From contig BGOM01000006.1 in NCBI GenBank assembly GCA_003569245.1, positions 1 to 46,358 of the forward strand: 46,358 nucleotides of DNA, written 5' to 3'. Shown here piece by piece: positions 30,003 to 39,792 of the stretch. Under the pieces are notes generated by a model, which saw only the letters and a list, made by a program, of their open reading frames with translations, was not told the origin of the DNA and did no database searches. Position 1 is the first letter of the stretch. Every line of letters begins with the position of its first letter. The position numbers were made by a program, and so were the translations under genes. This stretch comes from Opitutia bacterium. Lineage in GTDB: Bacteria > Verrucomicrobiota > Verrucomicrobiia > Opitutales > UBA953.

Positions 30003-30019
30003 TTGGCACACGCCCTGCC
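30003..30019 (+). promoter_or_regulatory. Sigma-54-like promoter for dnaK
   Basis: TTGGCACACGCCCTGCC: the -24 half TTGGCAC matches the consensus exactly and the -12 half CTGCC differs from TTGCW at two positions. The GG and GC dinucleotides are separated by exactly ten bases. Transcription would begin near 30030, about 20 bases before the dnaK ATG. No sigma-70 or sigma-32 promoter with good spacing was found. Confidence 0.4.
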
Positions 30020-30050
30020 TATACTGGTTCAATCCCACCCAGCATCTATC

Positions 30051-31994
<1,944 letters not shown>

Positions 31995-32022
31995 GCGCCC
32001 GATCGGCGTTTCGGGCTGAAAC

Positions 32023-32059
32023 GGGGTCGGGACCGCGAGGTCCCGGCCCCTTGTGTTTT
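32023..32059 (+). terminator. Rho-independent terminator of dnaK
   Basis: Stem GGGGTCGGGACC / GGTCCCGGCCCC with loop GCGA, one G-T mismatch-tolerant pair, then TTGTGTTTT. It lies 28 bp after the dnaK stop codon. Confidence 0.9.
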
Positions 32060-32116
32060 GGCCGGAAATCCGCTAACTCCGGGCAACCTTACCTACGGTT
32101 GCCTGTCTTCCCACCT

Positions 32117-32716
32117 ATGAACAAGTCCGCTGTCGCTCTTATCCTGCTGTTCATCGTCGGCTGCATCATCGTCGTCTCCGGCCTCGTTACCGGTCGCCCG
32201 CCGGCTCCGGTCGAAGCTCCGGTCGCGAACACGCGTTCATCCGCCCCCGAGCCGTCCGTCCGTCCCGCAAAGCGCGAGAAGCCGGCGTCGGTCGCCGCGG
32301 CTCCGGCGAAAGAGGGACCTGCGGCGGCCGCGGTCATGGAAGCCCGCTTCACCGATTTCCGCGAGGAAGGCCGGCGGCTACGACAGCTGCTGGCTGAGTC
32401 CGATCCCAAGGCTGGGCAGGCTTTCCAGAATGCTTCCCAGAGCCCCGACTACCGGGTGCTTACCGAGCGCCGTCATGAGTTGGAGCGCGCCTGGGGCGGC
32501 GCGAGTGACGCGGAGAAGGAGACGATCCTCGCCGAGATGAACGCGATCCGGGAGCGGACCACCGGCATGGTCATGATGGAACTGGCGAAACTCAATGCGG
32601 CCCCCGCGGCGGCGCCTGTCGTCCCGGCTCCGCGTCCGGAGGCCTCCCAGCGGACCGATGCGACTCCCGCGAACGCGACGAAGGCCCCGGCCCCGCCCCC
32701 GGTGGTCATCATGTGA
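32117..32716 (+). CDS. Hypothetical membrane-anchored Ala/Pro-rich protein
   Basis: I do not recognise this 199-residue protein. The first 27 residues form one hydrophobic segment ([20 protein letters not shown]), which could be an uncleaved anchor or, with the VGC, a weak lipoprotein signal. A Pro/Ala-rich linker (about 28-75) follows, then a helical, charged region of about 80 residues ([20 protein letters not shown] to [20 protein letters not shown]), probably a coiled coil, and a second Ala/Pro tail. The layout suggests a periplasmic helical domain held between flexible linkers. Start ATG 32117 is preceded by CTTCCCACCT. It lies between the dnaK terminator and hemL and may be alone. Confidence 0.65.
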   Translation: MNKSAVALILLFIVGCIIVVSGLVTGRPPAPVEAPVANTRSSAPEPSVRPAKREKPASVAAAPAKEGPAAAAVMEARFTDFREEGRRLRQLLAESDPKAGQAFQNASQSPDYRVLTERRHELERAWGGASDAEKETILAEMNAIRERTTGMVMMELAKLNAAPAAAPVVPAPRPEASQRTDATPANATKAPAPPPVVIM

Positions 32717-32780
32717 CCGCGGGCGTCCCGCCCGCCAGTCAACCCTTGCCCAGCGGGGTTTCGTCCATACGCAAGAGGGC

Positions 32781-34058
32781 GTGAATTCCTCGGAGCAACT
32801 TTTCCAGCGCGCCCTCGCGATGATCCCGGGCGGTGTCAATTCCCCGGTCCGCGCCTTCCGCTCGGTCGGCGGCACCCCTTTCTTCACGAAATCGGCGAAC
32901 GGCGCCCGCCTGACCACCGCCGACGGTCAGGAACTAGTGGACTTCGTGCTGACCTGGGGCCCGGCCATCCACGGTCATAACGACCCGGACATCCGCGCCG
33001 CCATCCGCGAGGCCCTCGACCGCGGCACCAGCTTCGGCACCCCGAACCCCCTCGAGGTCGAGATGGCCGAGCTGATCCTCGCCTGCGTTCCCGCCGTCAA
33101 GAAGGTGCGCATGACGAACAGCGGCACCGAGGCCACGATGTCCGCCATCCGTCTCGCCCGCGGTTTCACCGGCCGCCCGAAGATCATCAAGTTCTCCGGC
33201 TGCTACCACGGCCACGTCGACTCCCTCCTCGTGAAGGCCGGCTCCGGCGCGCTCACGCAAGGCAATCCGGATTCCGCCGGCGTCACCCCGGGCACCGCGG
33301 CCGACACGCTCGTCGCGGAATACAACAACCTCCCGGCGCTCGCCGCGCTCTTCGAGGCCAACGCCGGCCAGATCGCCGGCCTCATCGTCGAACCCTTCCC
33401 GGCCAACGTCGGCCTGATCCTCCCGGACGCGGGCTTCCTGGCCGGTCTCCGCGAGCTCTGCACCCGGCACGGCGCCGTGCTCATCTTCGACGAGGTGATG
33501 ACGGGCTTCCGCCTCTCCCTCGCGGGCACGCAGGGCCTGCATGACGTCGTTCCCGACCTCGTCTGCATGGGCAAGATCATCGGCGGAGGCCTGCCGGTCG
33601 GCGCCTTCGGCGGCAAGGCCGAGATCATGGACAAACTCGCCCCGCTCGGTCCGGTCTACCAGGCCGGCACGCTCTCGGGCAACCCGCTCGCCATGGCCGC
33701 CGGCCTCGCCTCGGTCCGCAAGCTGAAGGCGCAGGATCCCTTCGCCCGCCTCGATGTCCTCGGCCGACGCGTGCGCGACACCTTGCTCGCCGCCGCGCAG
33801 GCGAAAGGTATTCCCCTCCAGGTCCCGCAGGTCGGTTCGATGTTCTCGTTGTTCTTCAACGAACAGAAGGTCCGTAACTACGACCAGGCCATCGCCTCCA
33901 ACGGAGACCTTTACCGCAAGGTGTTCCGGACCGCGCTCGACCGCGGCGTCTACCTCGCGCCGTCGCCTTACGAGACCGCTTTCCTGTCGACCGCCCACGA
34001 GGGCAAGGACATCGATAAGGCCTGCGAGGTCCTCGACGCCGCCGTGCGCGCCCTCTGA
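32781..34058 (+). CDS. hemL: Glutamate-1-semialdehyde 2,1-aminomutase
   Basis: A 425-residue PLP enzyme that makes 5-aminolevulinate from glutamate-1-semialdehyde, the step before HemB. The family N-terminus [20 protein letters not shown] begins right after a GTG at 32781, which I take as the start; no ATG precedes it at a sensible distance. [20 protein letters not shown] binds the cofactor phosphate, [11 protein letters not shown] holds the PLP aspartate, and the Schiff-base lysine is in [17 protein letters not shown]. The C-terminus is complete. proC starts two bases after its stop, so they are co-transcribed. Use of this enzyme means the C5 route to haem. Confidence 0.96.
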   Translation: MNSSEQLFQRALAMIPGGVNSPVRAFRSVGGTPFFTKSANGARLTTADGQELVDFVLTWGPAIHGHNDPDIRAAIREALDRGTSFGTPNPLEVEMAELILACVPAVKKVRMTNSGTEATMSAIRLARGFTGRPKIIKFSGCYHGHVDSLLVKAGSGALTQGNPDSAGVTPGTAADTLVAEYNNLPALAALFEANAGQIAGLIVEPFPANVGLILPDAGFLAGLRELCTRHGAVLIFDEVMTGFRLSLAGTQGLHDVVPDLVCMGKIIGGGLPVGAFGGKAEIMDKLAPLGPVYQAGTLSGNPLAMAAGLASVRKLKAQDPFARLDVLGRRVRDTLLAAAQAKGIPLQVPQVGSMFSLFFNEQKVRNYDQAIASNGDLYRKVFRTALDRGVYLAPSPYETAFLSTAHEGKDIDKACEVLDAAVRAL

Positions 34059-34060
34059 CC

Positions 34061-34861
34061 ATGAAACTCGCGTTCATCGGGGCGGGGCGGATGGCGGGCG
34101 CGATGGTGCGCGGGCTGCTCCGTTCCGGGGCCTGCCAGCCGGTGGACATCGCGGTGATCGGCGGCGCCGGCGCCACCGCGGCGAACCTCGCGCGCGAGAC
34201 GGGCGTCCGCCTGGCGACCTCGGCGGCCGACCTCCTGGCCGGGGCCGATGCCGTCGTGGTCGCCTGCAAACCGCAGGTCTTCCTCAAGCTCGATCCCGCT
34301 TTCGGACCGCCCGCCGCCGGCAAACTGGTGCTCTCGGTCCTGGCCGGCACGCGGCTTGCGAAGCTCGGCGCGTTCTTTCCGGGCGCCCGCGCGCTCGCCC
34401 GCGCGATGCCCAATACCCCCGGCGCGGTGGGGCAGGGTATCACCGCTCTCTGCTCTGAGCGGCCGCTTTCGTCGGCCGACGCCGCGAACGTGCAGGCGAT
34501 CCTCGCCGGGCTCGGCGCGGTCGTCGAGGTGCCCGAACCGATGTTCGACGCCGTCACCGCGGTCTCCGGCAGCGGGCCGGGCTTCTTCTTCGAGTACGTC
34601 GCCGCCTACGAGCAGGCCGCGGTCGGTCTCGGCTTCACGCCGGAGCAGGCCAAGGTCCTCGTTCGCCAGACTTTCAGCGGCTCGCTCGCCTTGCTCGCGG
34701 CCACCGGGGAGACCCCGGAAAACCTGCGTAACCAGGTCACCTCACCCGGCGGCACGACCCGCGCCGGTCTCGATGCGCTGGAAGCCGGCAAGTTCCGCGA
34801 CGTCGTCGCCTCGGCCCTGCTCGCCGCTCGCAAGCGTGGCGAGGAGCTGGGAAAGGCTTAG
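34061..34861 (+). CDS. proC: Pyrroline-5-carboxylate reductase
   Basis: A 266-residue NAD(P)H-dependent enzyme catalysing the last step of proline synthesis. Rossmann motif KLAFIGAGRMAGAMVRGLL at the N-terminus, VVACKPQVFLKLD, and MPNTPGAVGQGITAL. The dimerisation domain contains the conserved AVSGSGPGFFFEYVAAYEQA and QVTSPGGTTRAGLDALE. Length is normal. It follows hemL by two bases. A G-rich hairpin-forming sequence begins directly after its stop codon. Confidence 0.95.
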   Translation: MKLAFIGAGRMAGAMVRGLLRSGACQPVDIAVIGGAGATAANLARETGVRLATSAADLLAGADAVVVACKPQVFLKLDPAFGPPAAGKLVLSVLAGTRLAKLGAFFPGARALARAMPNTPGAVGQGITALCSERPLSSADAANVQAILAGLGAVVEVPEPMFDAVTAVSGSGPGFFFEYVAAYEQAAVGLGFTPEQAKVLVRQTFSGSLALLAATGETPENLRNQVTSPGGTTRAGLDALEAGKFRDVVASALLAARKRGEELGKA

Positions 34862-34926
34862 GGCAACGGCAAGGGTTTTGGCCGGGGCTAGGGCTGGGGC
34901 CCGCCCTTGGCAGCCTGTTATTGCCC
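34862..34926. repeat. G-rich hairpin-forming sequence behind proC
   Basis: GGGCAA pairs with TTGCCC (34921-34926), CAAGGG with CCCTTG, around a GGGGCTAGGGCTGGGG core. The word GGGCTAGGGCTGGGG resembles that of the hairpin behind sufT (7950-8144). It begins at the last base of the proC stop codon. The pairing is weaker than in the larger elements. Confidence 0.4.
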
Positions 34927-34960
34927 CGAGGAGGCCGACTTGGGGAATTCGCCGCGGCGG

Positions 34961-35551
34961 TCACCAAGTCTGCTCGATGGTGATCGGGCCTTCGAGCGGC
35001 AGGCGCACGAAGGAGCGACCGGCGAAGCTCGGCTCGCCGTCGAAGCCGTTCAGGGGGCGATGCTTCTCGCGCGTGCCGAGCAGACGGAGATTGGTCTTCG
35101 AGGTGATCGCGAGGTCGAAGTGCAGGAAGCCCCAGGCATCATACCGCTGGCCTTTCCAGGACGGGCAGTAGGTCTCGACGACGACCTTGCCGTCGGCGAT
35201 CTGGTAGCGGCCGACGTACCACTTGGCGACCTCGAGTTTGAGAAGCACCGTGTTCATGAGCGAGGCGGCGGGCGATTCGATGACGCCCCCCGCGTAGCTG
35301 GCGTTGGTCAGCACCCTCCCGTCGGGCAGGAAAAGGAAAGCGAGCCGCTTCTCCGCCGGGGCGTCGCCCAGCGGCGGCCGGGCCTGGGAGATGTAGAGCC
35401 GCGGTTCATCCGCCGTCGCCTCCCCGGGCGCGGGCGCCGCGATGGTCCAGAGTCCGGCGGGCGGAAGGGTATAGCCTGCGTTGGTCGGGGCCGGGACGGA
35501 GCCGCAACCGACCAGGAAGGTCGCGGCGAGGGCGATCAGGACGAGACGCAT
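34961..35551 (-). CDS. Hypothetical lipoprotein
   Basis: A 196-residue protein not recognised beyond its lipoprotein signal MRLVLIALAATFLVGC (lipobox L-V-G-C, Cys16). The mature part has two regions: KRLAFLFLPDGRVLTNASYAG and VAKWYVGRYQIADGKVVVE, suggesting a small beta-rich domain like those that bind or sense a ligand, then FHFDLAITSK-like strands to the end (HRPLNGFDGEP). The start at 35551 is the only one giving a signal. A TAAAAT at 35580-35585 (minus strand) is a fair -10 box about 29 bp upstream of the ATG. The gene lies downstream of the large sulfur fusion protein on the same strand but probably has its own promoter. Confidence 0.65.
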   Translation of the reverse strand: MRLVLIALAATFLVGCGSVPAPTNAGYTLPPAGLWTIAAPAPGEATADEPRLYISQARPPLGDAPAEKRLAFLFLPDGRVLTNASYAGGVIESPAASLMNTVLLKLEVAKWYVGRYQIADGKVVVETYCPSWKGQRYDAWGFLHFDLAITSKTNLRLLGTREKHRPLNGFDGEPSFAGRSFVRLPLEGPITIEQTW

Positions 35552-35594
35552 GCGGAGCCGACGATGCGGGTTGCCAGGTATTTTACTAGTATTA

Positions 35595-38147
35595 TCAGCG
35601 GTTCCAGGGAGCGCGGGCGAGGAGCAGGCCCATCCCGCACCAGTCCGTGACGCCGGCGAAGACCAGCCCGGCACCGACGAAGCCGCTGAGACCGTAGAAG
35701 CCGGGGTGGACGAGGGCGCCCAGCAGGACGCCGGTGAAGACCATCGCGCCCGCGGCGATGCGGACCTGGCGTTCGACCGAGATCACCCCGCCCGTGTCCT
35801 GATCCATCGGCAGACCGGCTTGCCGGCAGGCGTTCGTGCCGCCCTGGACGACGAGCGTCCTGAGTCCGCTGGTGGCGAGCTGCTTGGCCGCCGTGCGGGC
35901 TCGACCGCCCGAGGCGCACAGGAGCAGCACGGACTTCGGTTCCTCGCTGACGAGCAGGGCGCGTACGGCCTCGCTCGTGACCTGTTCGAGGGGCAGGTTG
36001 ATGGCGCCGCGGACCCGGCTGGAGCGGAACTCGGCGGGGGAGCGGACGTCGAGCAGCAACGCGCCGGCGCCGGCCTCGGCCAGGACGTTCAGGGGGTGCA
36101 GTTCGTCGTGGCTATCGCGGGCGAGCGTCCCGGGGGCGCCGCAGGCTTTGACCGAGCCGCCGGCGGCGGCCGGTGCCTCGAGGGTCGCGGGCCGGTTCAG
36201 GGCGAGGTCGCGGACATAGGCGGCGCCGCTGACGTTGCGGGCGTCGAAGCCGTGCTCGCGGAGGAGACGCGTACCCACGTGGGCCCGCAGGCCGCTATGG
36301 CAGACGACGGCGGTCGGCTGGGACCGATCGAGTTCGCCGAGCCGCTCCCGCAGCGCGTTGAGCGGGATGTGGCGGGCATGGTCCGCGCCCGGGAGCTTCA
36401 GTTCGGCGCGCTCGTCGGCGTCGCGCAGGTCGACCACCTGGTGTCCGGAGAGATCGGCGTCCGGCGGCAGGAGCGGGGCGAGGCCGTCGAGGTCGTTCAT
36501 CGCCGCGAAGGCGGCCATGTGCAGCGGGTCCTTGGCGGAACCGAAGGGTGGGGCGTAGGCGAGGTCGACCTGCGCGAGGTCGCGCACCGTGCCGCCGAAG
36601 TGCAGGAAGGAGGCGACGACATCCAGGCGTTTGTCGATACCCGCCGCGCCGACCGCCTGGGCCCCGAGGATACGCCCCGACCCGGCTTCATAGACGAGCT
36701 TGAGCGTGAGGGACTTGGCGCCCGGGTAATAGCCGGCGTGGTGATTGGCGGTGATGTGCACGGCCCGGGCCGCGAGGCCGCGCTTCTGGGCGGACTTTAG
36801 CGAGTCACCGGCGATGCCCGCGCCGAGGCCGAAGACCTTGATGATCGCGGTCCCCCACGCGGAAGGGGCGGGGGCGGATTTCCCGGTCGCGGCGTGTTCG
36901 CCGACCAGGCGACCGGTGCGGTTGGCGATGCCCGCGAGCGGGACGCGTCCACGCAGGCCGGTGGGGCCGAGGCGGTATTCCGCGGCGTCGCCGACGGCGT
37001 AGATATCGAGGTCCGTCGTGCGTTGGTATTCGTCCGTCAGGATGCCGCCGGTCGGCCCCACCCCGAGCCCGGCGGCGACCGCGAGCTGGTTGTAAGGACG
37101 CACGCCGAGACCGAGGATGACGAGGTCGGCCTCGACGGTGACGCCGTTCTGAAGCACGACGCCCGTGGCCTGGCCGGCGACCTCGCGGATGGCGGTGAAG
37201 CCCGCGCCCGAGATCAGACGGATGCCGTGCCGGAGGAGTTCGCGTCGGAGGGGCTCGGCCATCTCTGCGTCGAGCGGCGGCAGCACCTGGCCGACCTTCT
37301 CGATGAGGGTGACGGCTAGGCCGCGTTCCTTGAGCTGCTCGGCGACTTCCAGGCCGATGAAGCCGGCGCCGACCACCGCGACCTGCTTGACCGAAGGCAG
37401 CTGGGCCAGAATACGATCCATGTCCTCGATGTTGCGGAGCGAATGCACTCCCTGGGCCCGGACACCCGGGACGTCCGGGAGCAGCGGGGCGGCGCCCGGC
37501 GCCAGGATCAGTTTATCGTAAGACTCTTCGTACTCCTTGCCGGCGACGTGGTCGCGGATCCGCACGGTCTTCCGGGCGCGGTCGATCGCGAGGGCCTCGT
37601 GACGGACGCGGACTTCGATGTCGAAGCGCTGCTTGAACATCGCGGGCTTGGCCACGAGGAGCTTGGCGCGATCCTGGATGACGCCGCCGAGGTGGTAGGG
37701 TAGGCCGCAGTTGGCGAAGGAGACGTAGGCGTCCTTCTCCAGCATGATGATGCGGGCCCGTTCGTTCATGCGACGGGCGCGCGTGGCGGCCGAGGCGCCG
37801 CCCGCGACGCCGCCGACGATGAGGATCTTGGGAGAGGTGGTCATGAGATTATTGGCGAACTGGGAACGGATGCAGCCGAGGATCGTCAGGCAGCCGGCAT
37901 GGGCCACGCGGTAGCGGGCGACCCGGCCGGCCCGGTCGGCGGCCACGAGGCCGTGGGCGCGTAGGCGCATCAGGTGCTGGCTCACGGTCGCCTGCGGACG
38001 GCGGAGGCGCTTGGTGAGTTCGGAGACCTCCAACGGCCCTTTTTCGAGCGCTTCGACGATGCGGAGCCGATCCGGGTGCGAAAGCGTGCGGAGGGCCGCG
38101 GCGCAGTGGCGGAGGATCTTCGGGTCAAGCGGCGTCGCTTTTGACAT
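35595..38147 (-). CDS. ArsR regulator - CoA-disulfide reductase - rhodanese - rhodanese - DUF2892 fusion protein
   Basis: One uninterrupted 850-residue reading frame. Residues 1-101: ArsR-type winged helix (LSHPDRLRIVEALEKG, RRPQATVSQHLMRLRAHGLV) with Cys15, Cys86 and Cys92. Residues 102-550: FAD/NAD CoA-disulfide or persulfide reductase (ILIVGGVAGGASAATRARR, catalytic-type Cys147 in SFANCGLPYHLGG, AVVGAGFIGLEVAEQL, YAVGDAAE). About 560-655: rhodanese with VVCHSGLRAH. About 680-780: second rhodanese with LLCASGGRART. About 790-850: DUF2892 pair of membrane helices ending PWNR. CoADR-rhodanese fusions reduce persulfides; ArsR proteins such as SqrR/BigR sense them. The internal ATG at 37844 (MTTSPK) could also give a separate reductase. 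If the whole chain is made, a DNA-binding domain would be tied to a membrane-anchored enzyme. Fusion by lost stop or sequence error cannot be excluded. Confidence 0.85.
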   Translation of the reverse strand: MSKATPLDPKILRHCAAALRTLSHPDRLRIVEALEKGPLEVSELTKRLRRPQATVSQHLMRLRAHGLVAADRAGRVARYRVAHAGCLTILGCIRSQFANNLMTTSPKILIVGGVAGGASAATRARRMNERARIIMLEKDAYVSFANCGLPYHLGGVIQDRAKLLVAKPAMFKQRFDIEVRVRHEALAIDRARKTVRIRDHVAGKEYEESYDKLILAPGAAPLLPDVPGVRAQGVHSLRNIEDMDRILAQLPSVKQVAVVGAGFIGLEVAEQLKERGLAVTLIEKVGQVLPPLDAEMAEPLRRELLRHGIRLISGAGFTAIREVAGQATGVVLQNGVTVEADLVILGLGVRPYNQLAVAAGLGVGPTGGILTDEYQRTTDLDIYAVGDAAEYRLGPTGLRGRVPLAGIANRTGRLVGEHAATGKSAPAPSAWGTAIIKVFGLGAGIAGDSLKSAQKRGLAARAVHITANHHAGYYPGAKSLTLKLVYEAGSGRILGAQAVGAAGIDKRLDVVASFLHFGGTVRDLAQVDLAYAPPFGSAKDPLHMAAFAAMNDLDGLAPLLPPDADLSGHQVVDLRDADERAELKLPGADHARHIPLNALRERLGELDRSQPTAVVCHSGLRAHVGTRLLREHGFDARNVSGAAYVRDLALNRPATLEAPAAAGGSVKACGAPGTLARDSHDELHPLNVLAEAGAGALLLDVRSPAEFRSSRVRGAINLPLEQVTSEAVRALLVSEEPKSVLLLCASGGRARTAAKQLATSGLRTLVVQGGTNACRQAGLPMDQDTGGVISVERQVRIAAGAMVFTGVLLGALVHPGFYGLSGFVGAGLVFAGVTDWCGMGLLLARAPWNR

Positions 38148-38163
38148 ATTCAAAAATTTGAAT
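38148..38163. promoter_or_regulatory. ATTC-N8-GAAT palindrome at the start of the ArsR fusion gene
   Basis: ATTCAAAAATTTGAAT, a 7-2-7 inverted repeat directly abutting the ATG at 38147. The form ATTC-N8-GAAT is, as I recall, the operator described for the persulfide sensor SqrR. In an AT-rich promoter patch within GC-rich DNA (with a TACATT -10-like word just upstream on the minus strand), it is a strong candidate for autoregulation by the ArsR domain. Confidence 0.65.
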
Positions 38164-38199
38164 GTATTTTGGATGGGTGGCAAGGGGAAAGTGGGGGCA

Positions 38200-38227
38200 G
38201 CGGTTGGCGGTTAGCGGTTGGCGGTCG
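38200..38227. repeat. 7-bp tandem repeat GCGGTTR
   Basis: Four units: GCGGTTG, GCGGTTA, GCGGTTG, GCGGTCG. The same word occurs three times at 39793-39813. Confidence 0.8.
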
Positions 38228-38363
38228 GGGAGAGCAGGAGGCGAGGACAGGAGGGCACGAGGGCCGGAGGAATGCAGGGCATGAGGAGCCGAGGGTTGTT
38301 CCCGTCACCTGCCACCCGGGGAATGGGCTCGCTAGGGCAGCACGCGGTGCTGTTCCTACCTTG

Positions 38364-38380
38364 CGAAGGCTTCGCCTTCG
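38364..38380. repeat. Short palindrome CGAAGGC-N3-GCCTTCG, copy 1
   Basis: CGAAGGCTTCGCCTTCG, a perfect 7-bp stem with a 3-base loop. A second copy with a different loop (TAT) is at 38494-38510. Two copies 130 bp apart suggest a REP-like unit. Confidence 0.65.
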
Positions 38381-38493
38381 ACGGACGCGACGCCGCGCCT
38401 CTACCCAAAGCATCCCTTGCCAACTGGCCAACGGGTCAACCGGTCAACTTTCTTTCCCTTTGTCCCCTTGTCACCTTACCCACTTGCCCCCTC

Positions 38494-38510
38494 CGAAGGC
38501 TATGCCTTCG
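38494..38510. repeat. Short palindrome CGAAGGC-N3-GCCTTCG, copy 2
   Basis: CGAAGGCTATGCCTTCG overlaps the last codons and stop of the minus-strand YeeE gene. In the transcript it is a 7-bp stem over the stop codon; no T run follows. Confidence 0.6.
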
Positions 38511-39063
38511 CTTCCGCCTTCCGAACGAGGGCGAAGATGCCGAGGGTCATCGCGACGAGTCCGGCGTAGCAGGCCCACTCGGGCAGGCCGAGGAGTTCCG
38601 GTAGGCGCAGCTTGCCGTAGGCTCCCACGGGCAGGATGTGCGCCGCGACCCAATCATAGCTGAGCGCGTAGGCGATGCCGCCGACCAGCATCCCGACGAG
38701 GCCCGCCAAGGCGTCGAGCCGGCCCGTGGCGAGGGCCGCGAGGCCGGTCCCGGGGCAATACCCGTAGAGCACCATGCCCACGCCGAAGATCGCGGCGCCG
38801 AGGCCGACGGCCAGCAGGTTGGTAGGCTTGATGTGCAGTTGGGCCAGTTCCTGGCCGTGCAGGAGCGCGATGCCGACGCCGCCGACGGCGATGGCGGTCA
38901 TCATGACCTTGAGCACGGTGAAGTCGCGGAACTGGAAGAGCCGGACGATGACATCGAAATCGGTCACGCCGCCGCGATGCAGCAGGAAGCCGAAGATGAT
39001 CCCGAAGACGAGGGCGGACCCGAGGAGCTCGGGGCCGGTGAGGAAGGCGAGGGAGGGCGACAT
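38500..39063 (-). CDS. YeeE/YedE-family half transporter (second half)
   Basis: A 187-residue membrane protein of the YeeE/YedE (DUF395 / DUF6691) family, which includes the thiosulfate importer TsuA and the PmpA/PmpB pair of BigR operons. About five membrane helices are visible (GSALVFGIIFGFLLHRGG; KVMMTAIAVGGVGIALL; NLLAVGLGAAIFGVGMVL; ALAGLVGMLVGGIAYAL; CYAGLVAMTLGIFALV). The conserved cysteine is in LYGYCPGTGLAAL, one of the two cysteine motifs of the family. The start (39063) lies 20 bp after the stop of the partner half. It ends with a basic tail. Likely imports thiosulfate or another sulfur compound with the partner half. Confidence 0.85.
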   Translation of the reverse strand: MSPSLAFLTGPELLGSALVFGIIFGFLLHRGGVTDFDVIVRLFQFRDFTVLKVMMTAIAVGGVGIALLHGQELAQLHIKPTNLLAVGLGAAIFGVGMVLYGYCPGTGLAALATGRLDALAGLVGMLVGGIAYALSYDWVAAHILPVGAYGKLRLPELLGLPEWACYAGLVAMTLGIFALVRKAEAKA

Positions 39064-39083
39064 GGGGCGGGGCTCGGGTGGGT

Positions 39084-39605
39084 TCAGCCTTGGCGGGTGC
39101 GGCCGTACAGGAACTTCGCGGTCAGGATCCCTGAGGCGAACATCACGATGAAGAAGAGCCAGCCGCTGGCGGCCAGCTGCAGGCAGCCGCTGATGCCATG
39201 GCCGCTGGTGCAGCCGTCGGCGAGGCGGGCGCCGTAAAGGATGATGGCCCCGCCGAGGAAGGCCGCGATGAGTCGCCTGGGCCGCGAGGGCCCGAAGCTC
39301 TCCGTCCAGACGGCCGAAGCCATCGTGAGCTTGAAGCCGCCGCAGAGCAGGGCGCTGAGCAACGCGCCGAGCATCGTCCCGACCAGGAAGAGGGTGCTGT
39401 AATCCCAAGCCGGGATCGCCGTCTTGGCCCAATAGGTGTTCCGGGCCACGCCGTCCGCCCCGAGGAAGGGTACGGCGCAGGCGCCGGCCGCTTGCGCGAG
39501 GCCGGTCGACATCCCGAGCGGCTTGTTGGCGAGCGAGAACGTGAGCACGCTGAGCAGGCCGATGAGCGCGCCGACAACGTAAGGATTCCAGCGGGGGTTC
39601 TTCAT
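39084..39605 (-). CDS. YeeE/YedE-family half transporter (first half)
   Basis: A 173-residue membrane protein with about four helices (YVVGALIGLLSVLTFSLA; LFLVGTMLGALLSALLC; LIAAFLGGAIILYGARL; WLFFIVMFASGILTAKFL). It carries the other family motif, GCTSGHGISGCLQLA, with the cysteine that passes sulfur in TsuA-like carriers. Together with the next gene it equals one full-length YeeE. The start at 39605 has the leader CCTTCCCGCACCCC. The pair lies upstream of the ArsR-CoADR-rhodanese fusion gene on the same strand, which points to joint work in sulfane-sulfur uptake and handling. Confidence 0.87.
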   Translation of the reverse strand: MKNPRWNPYVVGALIGLLSVLTFSLANKPLGMSTGLAQAAGACAVPFLGADGVARNTYWAKTAIPAWDYSTLFLVGTMLGALLSALLCGGFKLTMASAVWTESFGPSRPRRLIAAFLGGAIILYGARLADGCTSGHGISGCLQLAASGWLFFIVMFASGILTAKFLYGRTRQG

Positions 39606-39792
39606 GGGGTGCGGGAAGGATGGAGGAGGCGGCGGCGGGGATGAAGGCAGAAATTGTTTAATCAGCGGTTAGGAAAGTCGTTCAGGTGGCGGCTGGGGTG
39701 GGGATGTGGTCACCCCCACGTCCGTTCGCGACGGCAGATCGGGACGTCATCCGCCATAGGCTAAGACCCGATGATGCTAATGAAAGGTATTG

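Larger units (their letters stand above)
38176..38476. repeat. Long imperfect inverted repeat between the ArsR fusion gene and the YeeE gene
   Basis: Arms 38176-38227 and 38418-38476 pair imperfectly (GGTGGCAAGGGGAAAG against the complement of CCCTTTGTCCCCTTGTCACC, and GCGGTTG words against GGTCAACCGGTCAAC). The right arm starts 24 bp behind the stop of the minus-strand YeeE gene. The middle carries further low-complexity words (GGAGGCGAGGACAGGAGGGC) and a cruciform at 38364-38380. This covers the 352-bp gene-free stretch 38148-38499; nothing coding was seen in it. Confidence 0.55.

Noticed and set aside
37842..37862. A frameshift making the ArsR/CoADR junction an artefact with an ATGA overlap
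   Set aside because: The alternative frame that ends in TCATGA reads through an earlier stop and does not look like an ArsR C-terminus, while the fused frame does; still listed as a caveat.
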